Below, in pieces: positions 9,401-17,893 of a stretch of DNA of 64,000 nucleotides. A program made the position numbers and the translations under genes. The notes beneath the pieces are model-generated. The model had not been told where the DNA came from and did no database searches. It was given only the letters and a program-made list of their open reading frames with translations. The stretch comes from Pseudomaricurvus hydrocarbonicus. GTDB lineage: Bacteria; Pseudomonadota; Gammaproteobacteria; Pseudomonadales; Cellvibrionaceae. Where the stretch lies: contig NZ_JAAONZ010000005.1 in assembly GCF_011602365.1 (NCBI RefSeq), positions 124,001 through 188,000 of the forward strand. The letters are read 5' to 3'. Numbering within the stretch: the first letter of the stretch is position 1; the number at the start of each line of letters is the position of its first letter.

Positions 9401-12400
9401 CTGGCGGTTGGCGTTACCGTGGCGAGTGGTTTTGCCGGGTTGTATATGTTTATAGCGGTCATACCGGTTACCAGTTTATGGCTGTTAGCCCCGTTATTTT
9501 CCTGGTGGCTCAGCAAGCCTTTGGTGCGGAATGAACATGAATTAAGTGATGAACAGTTACTGTTTTTACGAAGAATTGCACGGAAAACCTGGGCGTTTTT
9601 TGACTGTTTTGTTACTGCCAACGACCATTGGTTACCGCCTGATAATTTTCAGGAAGATCCTGGGCCAGTCTTGGCTCATCGCACGTCGCCAACGAATATT
9701 GGTATGTCATTACTGGCCAATATTAGCGCCGCTGATTTTGGCTATATTTCTACCGGCACCCTGCTTAGTCGTTGTGCGGATACCTTTGTTACGCTGGAGA
9801 AGCTGGAGCGTTATCAGGGACACTTTTATAACTGGTATGACACCGAAACACTGCAGCCTTTGCCTCCTCGTTACATTTCCTCAGTGGACAGTGGCAATCT
9901 CGCTGGACACCTATTAACCCTGCGTGCGGCACTGCTGGAGTTGCCGACACAGATGTTGGTGTCGCCACGTGTTTTTGATGGGCTGGCCGATAGTGTCAGT
10001 TTGATGCAGGAAGCGGTAGCCGATGTTCGCAGCGCTATCGATGAAAGCCCTTTTGATGCGGCGTCTATGGCGAAGCTTCAATTACTGATTAACGAGGCTG
10101 TTGCGTTACAGCCAATGACCTTGCCGGGGACTTTCTGCTGCCTGCAGGAAATAGCGCGGAGTTTAGCCTGCCTTATTATGACTGCTGCCAAGCACGGTGT
10201 GATAAATCCGGCTACTGTAACCCCGGCAGACGAGGCAGACGAGGCAGACGAGGCAGACAGAGTCGAAGTTTTGAATGTTAATGAAAGTTTGAGAGTTAAT
10301 GGAAATTTGAGTGTTAATAAAAACTTGAGTATGGATGAAAGAATGGCGACCGCCATGCAGTGGTTGTACGCGGTGAAGCGTCAGACGCAAGATGGGCTGG
10401 ATGATCTTCTGGCTATGGCGCCATGGCTCACAATCAAGAACCTGCCGGAGCCGATGCAGGTAATGATGAAATTTAATAGCATCCCAACATTGGCCGAGTT
10501 GAACGAACGGAGTTCACAGTGGCTGGCAGAGATTGATCATCTGGTGACGATCACTCAGCAGCGTGACAGTGATCTGTCAATAGAAAAATCCACAACCGAG
10601 CGTGACGCTTTACTCTTCCTGCGTCAACGGCTTGAACAAGGTCAGTCTCAGATGCTTGATCGCATGGCTAGCGCACAGAGTTTGGCTCGGCAGGCGGACG
10701 GTTTCGCCATCATGGAGTACGAACTCTTATACGATCGATCGAGCCACCTATTGGCTGTGGGTTACAACGTTGATGAATGCCGATGCGATACCAGCTATTA
10801 CGACTTGCTGGCGTCGGAAGCACGGCTGTGTAACTTTGTGGCTATTGCTCAGGGGCAGTTGCCACAAGAGAGCTGGTTCGCTCTGGGACGGTTATTGACC
10901 AAAGCCGGTGGCGAACCGGTGCTGGTGTCGTGGAGTGGCTCGATGTTTGAGTATCTGATGCCCCTGTTGGTCATGCCCATGTACGACAGCTCTTTGCTGG
11001 AACAGAGTTGCCGCGCGGCGGTAATGCGACAGATCGCTTACGGTAAGCAGCGAAGCATGCCCTGGGGGGTGTCTGAGTCGGGTTACAACATTGTCGATGC
11101 AAACATGAATTATCAATACCACGCCTTTGGTGTTCCTGGGTTGGGTTTAAAGCGGGGTCTGGCCGAAGAGTTCGTGGTTGCTCCCTACGCTACAGCGCTA
11201 GCCTTGATGATTGCACCTGAGCAGGCGTGTCTTAATTTACAACAGTTTTCGAGCGACGGAATAGAGGGGCGATTTGGGTTTTACGAGGCGGTTGACTATA
11301 CCCCGATACGGTTACTGCGCGGTCAGAGCCACAGTGTTGTGCGCTCTTTTATGGCCCACCATCAGGGTATGACGTTGTTGTCACTGGCCTACCTGCTGTT
11401 GCAACGTCCCATGCAGCGGCGCTTTGTGTCAGATCCTGCCTTGCAGGCAACACTTCTGCTGTTGCAGGAGCGCATTCCGAAAACCACCGTGCTGGATACT
11501 CGCATTGCGGAACACGCAGAGGGAGAGGATTTTGCCGACGCCATGGAAGCATCACTGGACGCTCCCATGGGCGCACAAACGCAGACACCCGAGGTGCAAC
11601 TGTTGTCTAACGGACGTTATCAGGTGATGGTGACTAATGCCGGTGGTGGTTACAGCCGTTGGCAGGGATTTGCGTTAACTCGTTGGCGCGAAGACAGCAC
11701 TTGTGATAACTGGGGATCCTTTATTTATCTGCGTGATCTTAATAGTGGCGAGTATTGGTCAGCCGCTCATCAACCCACTTGCCAACCCGCAGCCAGTTAC
11801 GCGGCGATGTTTTCGGAAGGTCGTGCTGAATATCGCCGCCGCGATGGAGAGATTGAGACCTACACCGAAATTGTGGTGTCACCGGAAGATGATATCGAGC
11901 TGCGCCGAGTGCGCTTGACCAATCGATCACTGACACGAAAAACCATCGAAATCACCAGTTGTACAGAGGTGGTGCTCTCTACCCCCGATGCGGATGCCAT
12001 GCAATCTGCATTTGGGAAGCTATTTGTCCAGACCGAAGTGCTGAGCCACGAGAACGCGATCCTGTGCAGCCGACGTCCACGATCGACCGGTGAAAAACCC
12101 CCGTGGATGTTCCACCTTCTGGGCGCCAATGGAACCGCGGTCAATGACATTTCGTTTGAAACTGATCGCATGCGCTTTATCGGCCGTGGACGTACGTCCG
12201 CTGCACCCCAGGCAATGATCGATACGACGCCGTTGTCAGGCAGTCAAGGTTCGGTACTTGATCCGCTCGCAGCCATTCGGTGTTCCATTGTGCTTGAGCC
12301 AAGGCAGTCTGCGACGGTTGACTTTATCTTTGGGGCCGCGAGCAGTCGTGAGGAATGCATGACGCTCATTGAGCGTTATCAGGATCGACATCTGACGGAT

Positions 12401-15400
12401 CGGGTGGTCGATCTTGCCGGTACCCACAGCGGCGTGATTTTGCGGCAGATAAACGCTCACCAGCTAGAGGCACAGCTGTATCGACGACTTGCCGGTGCAG
12501 TCATCTACGCTAATGCAACCTTGCGCGCCGATGCCAGTATTCTGATTCAGAACCGTCGCGGACAGTCTGGTCTTTGGGGGTATGCGATATCCGGTGACTT
12601 GCCGATTGTGTTGCTCAAAATTACGGATATTAATTGTCTGGATCATGCCCGTCAGCTTATCCAGTGTCACGCGTACTGGCGACTCAAAGGGTTGGCAGTT
12701 GATTTGGTAATCTGGAATGAAAACCACATTGGCTACCGACAGCAGTTGCAGGATCAGATCATGGGGCTCATTGCCACCAGCAGTGATGCGCATACGATTG
12801 ATCGACCCGGTGGCATTTTTGTACGCTTTGCCGAACAGATCTCTCTGGAAGACCGGGTTCTGTTACAGGCTGCCGCGCGGGTCATTATTGTCGACAGTGT
12901 TGGCACAATGATGGAGCAGGTCAATCGCCGAACACTGATAAATACCAGTGTGGCGCGGTTAACACCTACGGTGTTAGAGGGGGAATTCGGCAGTCCCGTC
13001 TCGCGACAACCGCATCAACAGACGGCGCAGCACGCTCCACAACTGATGCTGGAGAATTCACTGGGCGGCTTCAGTGCCGACGGCACCGAGTACATCATTA
13101 CCACCAGCACCGGAACTCAAACCCCTACGCCTTGGGTTAACGTCATCGCGAATCCCGGTTTTGGCACGGTGGTGACGGAAAGCGGTCTGGCATACAGCTG
13201 GAGTGAAAATGCTCATGAATTCCGGCTCACCCCTTGGAGTGATGATCCTGTTGGCACCAGCGGTGGAGAGGCACTCTATCTGCGCGATGAAACCAGTGGT
13301 CAGGTTTGGTCGCCCACCGGACAGCCGTGTGCCAGTGTTGGGGCGTATCAGACGCGCCATGGATTTGGCTACAGCGTATTTGAACACAGCACTGCAGAGG
13401 GGATTCACTCAGAGCTGAGTATCTATGTGGACCTGGAAGAACCGGTTAAATATTCCGTTTTGAGAGTGCGCAATAATTCTGGCAGAACGCGAGAGCTGTC
13501 CGCAACCGGGTTTGTTGAATGGGTGCTAGGGGATCTGCGCGCCAAAACGGCCATGCATGTAGTCACGCACATCGATGCCTTTAGTGGCGCCTTGCTGGCT
13601 CACAATAACTACAACACCGAATTCTCTGGACGTGTGGCGTTTTTTGATGTTGATGATATGTCTCGGACTTTAACCGGCGATCGCAGTGAATTTTTGGGGC
13701 GTAATGGCTCACTGGCAAACCCTGATGCTTTATCCAGAACCCATTTATCCGGCCGCGTAGGCGCGGCACTCGATCCCTGCGGTGCGCTGCAAGTCAGTTT
13801 TGCGTTGGCGGCAGGGGAGGAGCGCGAAATTATTTTTCGTTTGGGCGCGGGACGTGATACCACTCATGCCAGTGAGTTGGCTAAACGGTTACGGATACCA
13901 GGAACGGCGAACGCAGCGCTGGCACGAGTGAAACAGCATTGGCAGCACACTCTCGGTGCAGTGCAGATTGATACCCCGGATGTGGCGTTGAATGTGTTGG
14001 CAAATGGTTGGTTGGTTTATCAGACGTTAGCCTCCAGGCTATGGGCGCGCAGTGGTTTCTACCAGTCCGGTGGTGCCTTCGGTTTTCGTGATCAACTGCA
14101 GGATGCTATGGCCCTGGTGCACACTCAGCCGGCATTGCTGCGGGCGCAGATAGTGTTGTGCGGGCAGCGCCAATATGCGCAGGGTGACGTCCAGCATTGG
14201 TGGCATCCTCCTTCAGGCAGAGGTGTGCGCACACGTTGTTCCGATGACTTTTTGTGGCTGCCATTGGCAACCTGTCGCTACCTGAAAACCACAGGCGATG
14301 TTGGCGTACTGAATGAACCACTCAATTACCTCGAGGGTCGCAGCCTCAACCCCGATGAAGAATCCTATTACGACTTGCCTGGTTCCTCGCCGCAATTTGC
14401 CAGTCTTTATGAGCATTGCCGTCAGGCCATTGAGCACGGTTTGCGTTTAGGTGAGCGCGGCTTGCCATTAATGGGGTCTGGTGACTGGAACGACGGCATG
14501 AATCTGGTCGGTATCCATGGCAAAGGGGAGAGTGTTTGGCTCGGGTTCTTCCTCTACCAAGTACTGACAGCTTTTGCCGATGTCGCTCTGATGCATAACG
14601 ACATGGCCTTCTCTGAGCGGTGCCGGAAAGAAGCCAAGACATTGCGGGGTAATCTTGCCGAACACGCATGGGATGGTGAGTGGTATAAGCGCGCCTGGTT
14701 TGACGATGGTACTCCCCTGGGTTCAGCGACGAATCGTGAGTGCAAGATTGATTCTATTTCCCAGAGCTGGTCCGTTTTGTCTGGTGCTGGCGACGGCGAG
14801 CGTTCACACAAAGCCATGAATGCGCTGGATAAGTACCTGGTGCGGCGTGAACAGGGGCTAGTACAATTGTTGGATCCGCCCTTTGATAAATCGAAGTTAG
14901 AGCCAGGGTACATCAAAGGCTATGTGCCGGGCGTGCGGGAGAACGGTGGGCAATACACCCATGCGGCTATATGGGCGGCGATGGCTTTCGCGCAATTGGG
15001 TGACAGTGTTCGTGCGTGGGAATTGCTGACATTGATCAACCCTATTAATCATACATTGACAGCAACAGCGGTCGCTACCTACAAAACTGAGCCATACGTG
15101 GTTGCCGCCGATGTGTATGGGGTCGCACCGCACATTGGTCGCGGTGGTTGGACTTGGTATACCGGATCGGCGGGCTGGTTGTACCGCCTGATTATTGAGT
15201 CATTGATGGGGTTGAGTCGAGAGGCAGACCGGCTTTTCGTTAAACCCTGTCTACCTCTGGGGTGGGAGGACTGCGCCATTGCCTATCGTTATGGTGAATC
15301 GATGTATCACATTAATATTCATCAGAGCACAGTCATGGGCATCCCCAGTGCGAATACCATTGCGCTGGATGGTGTTGAGGTAAATGTTGGGGTGGAGGGG

Positions 15401-15499
15401 TTGAATGTGCCGCTGATTGACGATCAAAACGAGCATACTGTTGATGTGACTATCTATCGGGTTTCAACATCAACACAAGTGACATTAATGAAACAGTAG
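6440..15499 (+). CDS. ndvB: Cyclic beta-1,2-glucan synthase (NdvB/ChvB/Cgs type)
   Basis: Giant inner-membrane enzyme that initiates, elongates and cyclises beta-1,2-glucan from UDP-glucose for the periplasm. Counting from ATG at 6440 (3,019 residues; rhizobial homologues are about 2,830): membrane segments near 440-500; GT84 transferase domain about 510-830 with LDTDTEL near 659 and QQRWIRGDWQI near 806; further membrane segments about 853-1030; a glucoamylase-like domain with YDLLASEARL near 1450 and HHQGMT near 1640; two GT36/GH94-type regions, the last with QLQDAM near 2550 and GSGDWNDGMN near 2679, the phosphorylase domain that sets chain length. Residues about 1262-1297 are a low-complexity linker made of tandem repeats. 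No exporter gene (NdvA/ChvA) adjoins it. TTG at 6437 and ATG at 6452 are alternative starts; no strong ribosome-binding site is visible. Confidence 0.9.
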   Translation: MNQMSLKNFSKVFNGHISKGTDFIRRLNGKGVKLDAEVEEMPLRDELFCAEQMEQHGKYLALKHTLGESEHLDRLLSRLDDNERRLIETHSLLTAAVKNKLRIVPAGEWLLDNFYLIDEQVRIARRHLPKDYSRELPRLVEGPSAGLPRVYDLALEVISHGDGRVDREALTLFVAAYQTVTPLMLGELWAIPIMLRLAMIENLRRVSVRIAAARVNVNLAQEWANRMLEIAESDPKSLILVIADMARSAPPMVSSFVAELERCLQGHGSALALPLTWIRQRLAESSLTIEQLVLSETQQQAADQASVSNTIGSLRFLGAMEWREFIEDMSLVERVLCRDMCEDNCGTVYSAMDFASRDRYRQVIDILAKRSPGFDSSLGQAEIHVAEVAIDLAKSGAVQNGHHDHTAHVGYYLIDQGRPTLETVLGVKLTRVERISRWLRRAPLVVYLGSITLLTMIFSGALLIPAYRESMVAWQFILLSTLVILAFSQLASALVNWLVTLLVRPQLLPRMDYSKGLPPEKRTLVVIPTLLSSARGVSDLLEALEVRFLGCRDPYLHFALLSDFCDADVETLPTDEPLLVLASRGIEKLNEKYQTGDHFFLLHRPRRWNPKENKWMGYERKRGKLAELNHALRGGGWDRFNVTIGNRAELSDVKYVITLDTDTELPRDSAQQFIATMAHPLNQPRYDDCCRRVVGGYGILQPRMAASLSGANRSRYAQLCGNEPGIDPYTRSVSDIYQDLFAEGSFIGKGIYDIDAFECALDQRFPENRILSHDLLEGCYARSGLLSDVHLYEEYPARYQTDVARQQRWIRGDWQIADWLLPRVPGFDGRRERNPLSWLSQWKVLDNLRRSLIPVVFMLLLLCGWFLFSQPWFWTLVVVGVLLIPSLLACVVDGLRRPQEVLYSRHLATVFRSVRQNTTLILFRFACLPFEACINFFTILRTSWRVLGTHKRLLEWSVFNNHSSSRGDSSNEEGLVAEYRSMWIAPALAVGVTVASGFAGLYMFIAVIPVTSLWLLAPLFSWWLSKPLVRNEHELSDEQLLFLRRIARKTWAFFDCFVTANDHWLPPDNFQEDPGPVLAHRTSPTNIGMSLLANISAADFGYISTGTLLSRCADTFVTLEKLERYQGHFYNWYDTETLQPLPPRYISSVDSGNLAGHLLTLRAALLELPTQMLVSPRVFDGLADSVSLMQEAVADVRSAIDESPFDAASMAKLQLLINEAVALQPMTLPGTFCCLQEIARSLACLIMTAAKHGVINPATVTPADEADEADEADRVEVLNVNESLRVNGNLSVNKNLSMDERMATAMQWLYAVKRQTQDGLDDLLAMAPWLTIKNLPEPMQVMMKFNSIPTLAELNERSSQWLAEIDHLVTITQQRDSDLSIEKSTTERDALLFLRQRLEQGQSQMLDRMASAQSLARQADGFAIMEYELLYDRSSHLLAVGYNVDECRCDTSYYDLLASEARLCNFVAIAQGQLPQESWFALGRLLTKAGGEPVLVSWSGSMFEYLMPLLVMPMYDSSLLEQSCRAAVMRQIAYGKQRSMPWGVSESGYNIVDANMNYQYHAFGVPGLGLKRGLAEEFVVAPYATALALMIAPEQACLNLQQFSSDGIEGRFGFYEAVDYTPIRLLRGQSHSVVRSFMAHHQGMTLLSLAYLLLQRPMQRRFVSDPALQATLLLLQERIPKTTVLDTRIAEHAEGEDFADAMEASLDAPMGAQTQTPEVQLLSNGRYQVMVTNAGGGYSRWQGFALTRWREDSTCDNWGSFIYLRDLNSGEYWSAAHQPTCQPAASYAAMFSEGRAEYRRRDGEIETYTEIVVSPEDDIELRRVRLTNRSLTRKTIEITSCTEVVLSTPDADAMQSAFGKLFVQTEVLSHENAILCSRRPRSTGEKPPWMFHLLGANGTAVNDISFETDRMRFIGRGRTSAAPQAMIDTTPLSGSQGSVLDPLAAIRCSIVLEPRQSATVDFIFGAASSREECMTLIERYQDRHLTDRVVDLAGTHSGVILRQINAHQLEAQLYRRLAGAVIYANATLRADASILIQNRRGQSGLWGYAISGDLPIVLLKITDINCLDHARQLIQCHAYWRLKGLAVDLVIWNENHIGYRQQLQDQIMGLIATSSDAHTIDRPGGIFVRFAEQISLEDRVLLQAAARVIIVDSVGTMMEQVNRRTLINTSVARLTPTVLEGEFGSPVSRQPHQQTAQHAPQLMLENSLGGFSADGTEYIITTSTGTQTPTPWVNVIANPGFGTVVTESGLAYSWSENAHEFRLTPWSDDPVGTSGGEALYLRDETSGQVWSPTGQPCASVGAYQTRHGFGYSVFEHSTAEGIHSELSIYVDLEEPVKYSVLRVRNNSGRTRELSATGFVEWVLGDLRAKTAMHVVTHIDAFSGALLAHNNYNTEFSGRVAFFDVDDMSRTLTGDRSEFLGRNGSLANPDALSRTHLSGRVGAALDPCGALQVSFALAAGEEREIIFRLGAGRDTTHASELAKRLRIPGTANAALARVKQHWQHTLGAVQIDTPDVALNVLANGWLVYQTLASRLWARSGFYQSGGAFGFRDQLQDAMALVHTQPALLRAQIVLCGQRQYAQGDVQHWWHPPSGRGVRTRCSDDFLWLPLATCRYLKTTGDVGVLNEPLNYLEGRSLNPDEESYYDLPGSSPQFASLYEHCRQAIEHGLRLGERGLPLMGSGDWNDGMNLVGIHGKGESVWLGFFLYQVLTAFADVALMHNDMAFSERCRKEAKTLRGNLAEHAWDGEWYKRAWFDDGTPLGSATNRECKIDSISQSWSVLSGAGDGERSHKAMNALDKYLVRREQGLVQLLDPPFDKSKLEPGYIKGYVPGVRENGGQYTHAAIWAAMAFAQLGDSVRAWELLTLINPINHTLTATAVATYKTEPYVVAADVYGVAPHIGRGGWTWYTGSAGWLYRLIIESLMGLSREADRLFVKPCLPLGWEDCAIAYRYGESMYHINIHQSTVMGIPSANTIALDGVEVNVGVEGLNVPLIDDQNEHTVDVTIYRVSTSTQVTLMKQ
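10226..10330 (+). repeat. Tandem 9-bp and 18-bp repeats inside ndvB
   Basis: gcagacgag recurs at 10226, 10235, 10244 and 10253 (9-bp period, encoding an ADE/DEA run). Immediately after, 18-bp units start with gttaat at 10277, 10295 and 10313, encoding VNESLR, VNGNLS and VNKNLS. Both periods keep the reading frame. They lie in an interdomain linker and probably arose by slippage. Confidence 0.9.
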
Positions 15500-15596
15500 A
15501 GGCTGATATCGACTTTTCACTCCCTGCTAAGATGACTTATAGCACTAGCATTTTGGGGATTAAGTTCCATCAAATCTCTAGTTAGGATGTACTAAA

Positions 15597-15890
15597 ATGA
15601 CAGACTTACCCCAATTTTATAGAGTAAAGTCCGAAGGAAAGTTTTGGGTAGATTGACAGGCCGAGCTAACAATTTACCTGATGTTGTGGTTTCCCCACAA
15701 AAACAATTTGGTGCTACAGGTGATGAGCGGTCTCCCAAAGATTTATTTATGGCAGCAGTTGCCAACTGTTTTGTTCTCTCATATCGATCTATAGGAGGGC
15801 CTCGAAATTAGAATGGAATTTCATCGACTATGAATCTGAAGGGGAGTTAGATAAGGTTGGAATGAAAGTACAGTTGACGCGCGGGGCATC
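15597..15890 (+). pseudogene. OsmC-family protein, frameshifted relic
   Basis: ATG at 15597 (preceded by gttaggatgtactaaa) gives MTDLPQFYRVKSEGKFWVD then a stop. A second frame continues GRANNLPDVVVSPQKQFGAT, GDERSPKDLFMAAVANCFVLS, and a third reads SKLEWNFIDYESEGELDKVG MKVQLTR. The SP(K/E)DLF.AA...CF element and the SEGELD.VG segment are characteristic of OsmC/Ohr-like peroxide-stress proteins, with the cysteine preserved. At least two frameshifts and loss of the C-terminus make a functional product unlikely. Confidence 0.65.
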
Positions 15891-16269
15891 CAAAGTCATA
15901 TTGTGTATACCTGCATCGGTAAGACGTTCATTCAGATGCTCCCCCACAGCCCAAACCAAGGGCAACCGAACATCTGGTGGGATGACTGCAACAATCAACG
16001 AACCCATCAAGGCAAGAGGTGCTGCTGCAGAGCGCCAATGGATACCTTGCGTGATGGCAAGCAGATCTGGAAGGAAAAATTCGTGAACTGAATTTGACCT
16101 CACAGATACCTTATGAAAAATCGGTAACTGTCAGATCAAGTCTGAATTACTACAGAATAAGTCTGAATTACGACAGATTATTTCTATGTCCAATAATGTT
16201 CGAAGAAAGACGTGGCGGCGCTTCCGTGCGCCATAAAGTCTGTGTTTTTCTTTGTTAATTAACGGTGTC
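15891..16269. other. Intergenic region with a 21-bp duplication
   Basis: No gene recognised. At 16138-16179 two 21-bp units beginning aagtctgaattac stand in tandem with three mismatches. Short open frames here lack ribosome-binding sites. Confidence 0.5.
16138..16179. repeat. 21-bp tandem duplication
   Basis: Units at 16138-16158 and 16159-16179 share aagtctgaattac.acaga.t. It lies downstream of the PRC-barrel gene on the other strand. It could be slippage or a tandem protein-binding site; the sequence does not decide. Confidence 0.75.
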
Positions 16270-16746
16270 CTATCTGCTTTTATAAAAGACAAAATTCCCG
16301 TCAGCTTTTCCGGTGTGAGAACCTTCATCATAAGGTGTGGCTTTGTAATAGTTATGACTGTTTAATTCCCACTTCTTATCTGCCATGTCTGGCCACTTAT
16401 CCTTGTCAAATCCTGGGTCGAGCTTGAACTCGTCTTTGTCAACGTTTAATACAAAGCATTTATTTTCTGCATCAAGTGTGAGTGCACTCCATGGCACCGC
16501 AAAAAGCTTTTCTCCCAGGCCAAGAAAAGTACCGGATGACAACACTGCATAACTTATTCTTCCGTTACTTAAATCCAGAACGATGTCCTTGATCTTGCCG
16601 AGATCCTCATTTTCATTGTTATAGACATTGTCCCCTGTGATTGTGCTGGCACTCATCAATGCCGGAGGGGGAGCGTGATGCAAGGCATGCTTCGCATGAA
16701 TATTACTGTCTTTTAAAATACTGTGTTCCCGATTTTCAGCGCTCAT
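16270..16746 (-). CDS. PRC-barrel domain protein
   Basis: 158-residue soluble protein. The PRC-barrel core lies in the middle: GDNVYNNENEDLGKIKDIVLD followed by GRISYAVLSSGTFLGLGEKLFAVPW, the usual two-strand signature. Such proteins occur with stress-response genes in bacteria; molecular function is poorly defined. The start at 16746 is chosen because AAAGGAGGTTAGAT directly precedes its ATG; an upstream in-frame start at 16806 lacks such a site. It lies 31 bases downstream of the CsbD gene on the same strand, probably as one unit. Confidence 0.8.
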   Translation of the reverse strand: MSAENREHSILKDSNIHAKHALHHAPPPALMSASTITGDNVYNNENEDLGKIKDIVLDLSNGRISYAVLSSGTFLGLGEKLFAVPWSALTLDAENKCFVLNVDKDEFKLDPGFDKDKWPDMADKKWELNSHNYYKATPYDEGSHTGKADGNFVFYKSR

Positions 16747-16777
16747 ATCTAACCTCCTTTTAATTAAAGTAGGGTTA

Positions 16778-16960
16778 TTATTTCTTGAGATCATGTTTAG
16801 CATCACTTTTTAGATCGCCGTAGACTGTTTGTGCCTTTCCTGCGACTTTTTCTGATTTTCCTTCGAGTTCTGTACTTTTATCGCCGAAAATTTTTCCGAA
16901 TTTTTCTTTGATTTTACCTTTTGCAGTATCGGATCTGCCTTTAATTTGGTCTTTGTTCAT
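16778..16960 (-). CDS. CsbD family stress protein
   Basis: Small hydrophilic protein of 60 residues: MNKDQIKGRSDTAKGKIKEK at the start, with FGDKSTELEGKSEKVAGKAQ in the middle, the typical CsbD/YjbJ repeat pattern. Members are induced by general stress; biochemical role unknown. The ATG at 16960 follows GGTGACATTC. It precedes the PRC-barrel gene, consistent with a two-gene stress operon. Confidence 0.85.
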   Translation of the reverse strand: MNKDQIKGRSDTAKGKIKEKFGKIFGDKSTELEGKSEKVAGKAQTVYGDLKSDAKHDLKK

Positions 16961-17097
16961 GAATGTCACCATAGGATTAACCTAGAACTGCTTGGAAAAC
17001 GTAACCAGAAAATTCTGATTGCCTGTATACAGTATGCCAAACCAAAATCTGTGTCTGTTCGGTAAAGCACTAAGTGCTGAAATTTTAGATATAACAG

Positions 17098-17249
17098 CAA
17101 GTCCTAGACAGGCACTTCCTAAAAAAGACTTTGAAAACCCCATCATAGTTCTTTTGGATTTTACCAAATGCTCTTGCGCAATCAGAATTAATTGACAAAA
17201 GCCTAAACATAGGTCAAAAAGCCATATTTCAGACGCAGACACTCCTCGG
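17098..17249. repeat. Dispersed repeat, copy 4 (fullest unit)
   Basis: Runs from caagtcctagacaggcactt through gactttgaaaa, ttcttttggattttacc, cagaattaattgac and aggtcaaaaa to actcctcgg. It matches copy 3 over about 120 bases and copy 1 over the right 100 bases with scattered substitutions and one single-base indel. The indel argues against conserved coding. Lies between the CsbD gene and a transposase relic. Confidence 0.85.
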
Positions 17250-17291
17250 CGAAAACCGATGGATTAATATGGCCGGGTGGGCTCGAGAAAG

Positions 17292-17640
17292 TTAAGCCGA
17301 TTTTCGAAATCGTCGATACAGGATCTGTTCAAAGTGCTGGCTTCTGATCAGCCATTGGTCGGGGGGAATATTTAACCGTGTGAGAATCGGCGGCAGGTAT
17401 TCGGGAATCGTACCCCGTTTGTCATCGCGTATGGCACGCCTCGTACAATCCACCAGTTGTAAGTAATCTCTCAGTGAGTAGGCAACGCCCGATTGGCAGT
17501 TTGAACGTATAGCGAGGCTGGGGCACGACAGTCATCCGATATCTGGGTTTCGACCTCCAAGCTAACGGCAGTGGATTGTGTTGCAAACCCTTGCAGTATG
17601 GGATTGTCTCGATAAAAGTTCCATTGCTTGTGATATTCAT
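17292..17640 (-). pseudogene. C-terminal relic of a REP-associated tyrosine transposase
   Basis: Reading leftwards, one frame gives GVAYSLRDYLQLVDCTRRAI, RDDKRGTIPEYLPPILTRLN, IPPDQWLIRSQHF and ends FRKSA stop at 17292. This matches the conserved tail of Y1 transposases of the TnpA_REP/IS200-like group ('SL.DYL.LVDWTGR.IR.DKRG.IP..LPPIL.RL.I....W'). Upstream codons are in a different frame and the catalytic HUH and tyrosine regions are absent, so the element is dead. Confidence 0.6.
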
Positions 17641-17661
17641 ACCAAAGTTTGAGTTTATAAG

Positions 17662-17689
17662 TATGAATAATGGCTGTCCTTGATTTTTA
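17662..17689. repeat. Second dispersed block, copy 2
   Basis: tatgaataatggctgtcc plus ttgattttta, one mismatch from 2183-2210. Here it sits just upstream of the transposase relic, so it may be an end or leader of that element family; the 2183 copy lacks any transposase. Confidence 0.7.
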
Positions 17690-17893
17690 ACCTTCGGTCA
17701 CCGACAGCTCGTTTCTCGCGCCGCTTATCGTAGGGCATTAAGTGTCCGAGTTATCCTTGAGCTGAAGACACCCTATATATTTATCTGGGGTCACCACCGT
17801 TCGATTTTGGCACTTTTCCGGGACTCAGATCATTTTGTCAACTTCCCCATTAGCAAAATGCCTCTATTTTTGATATGGCCTGAAAATACCAAT
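17690..17893. other. Intergenic region, nothing recognised
   Basis: About 200 bases between the transposase relic and the 3' end of the SulP gene. No hairpin with T-run was found after the SulP stop. Confidence 0.4.

Noticed and set aside
13058-14916. Many minus-strand frames inside ndvB, up to 120 codons
   Set aside because: Shadow frames of a long GC-richer gene; none has an independent ribosome-binding site or family motif.
16982-17242. Minus-strand frames at 1924-2130 and 16982-17242 sharing a peptide (VKSKRT, FSKSF, GSACLGL)
   Set aside because: The shared peptide follows from the shared repeat DNA. A single-base indel and different ends break the frame relation, and no ribosome-binding site is seen. 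Kept as a repeat, not a gene.
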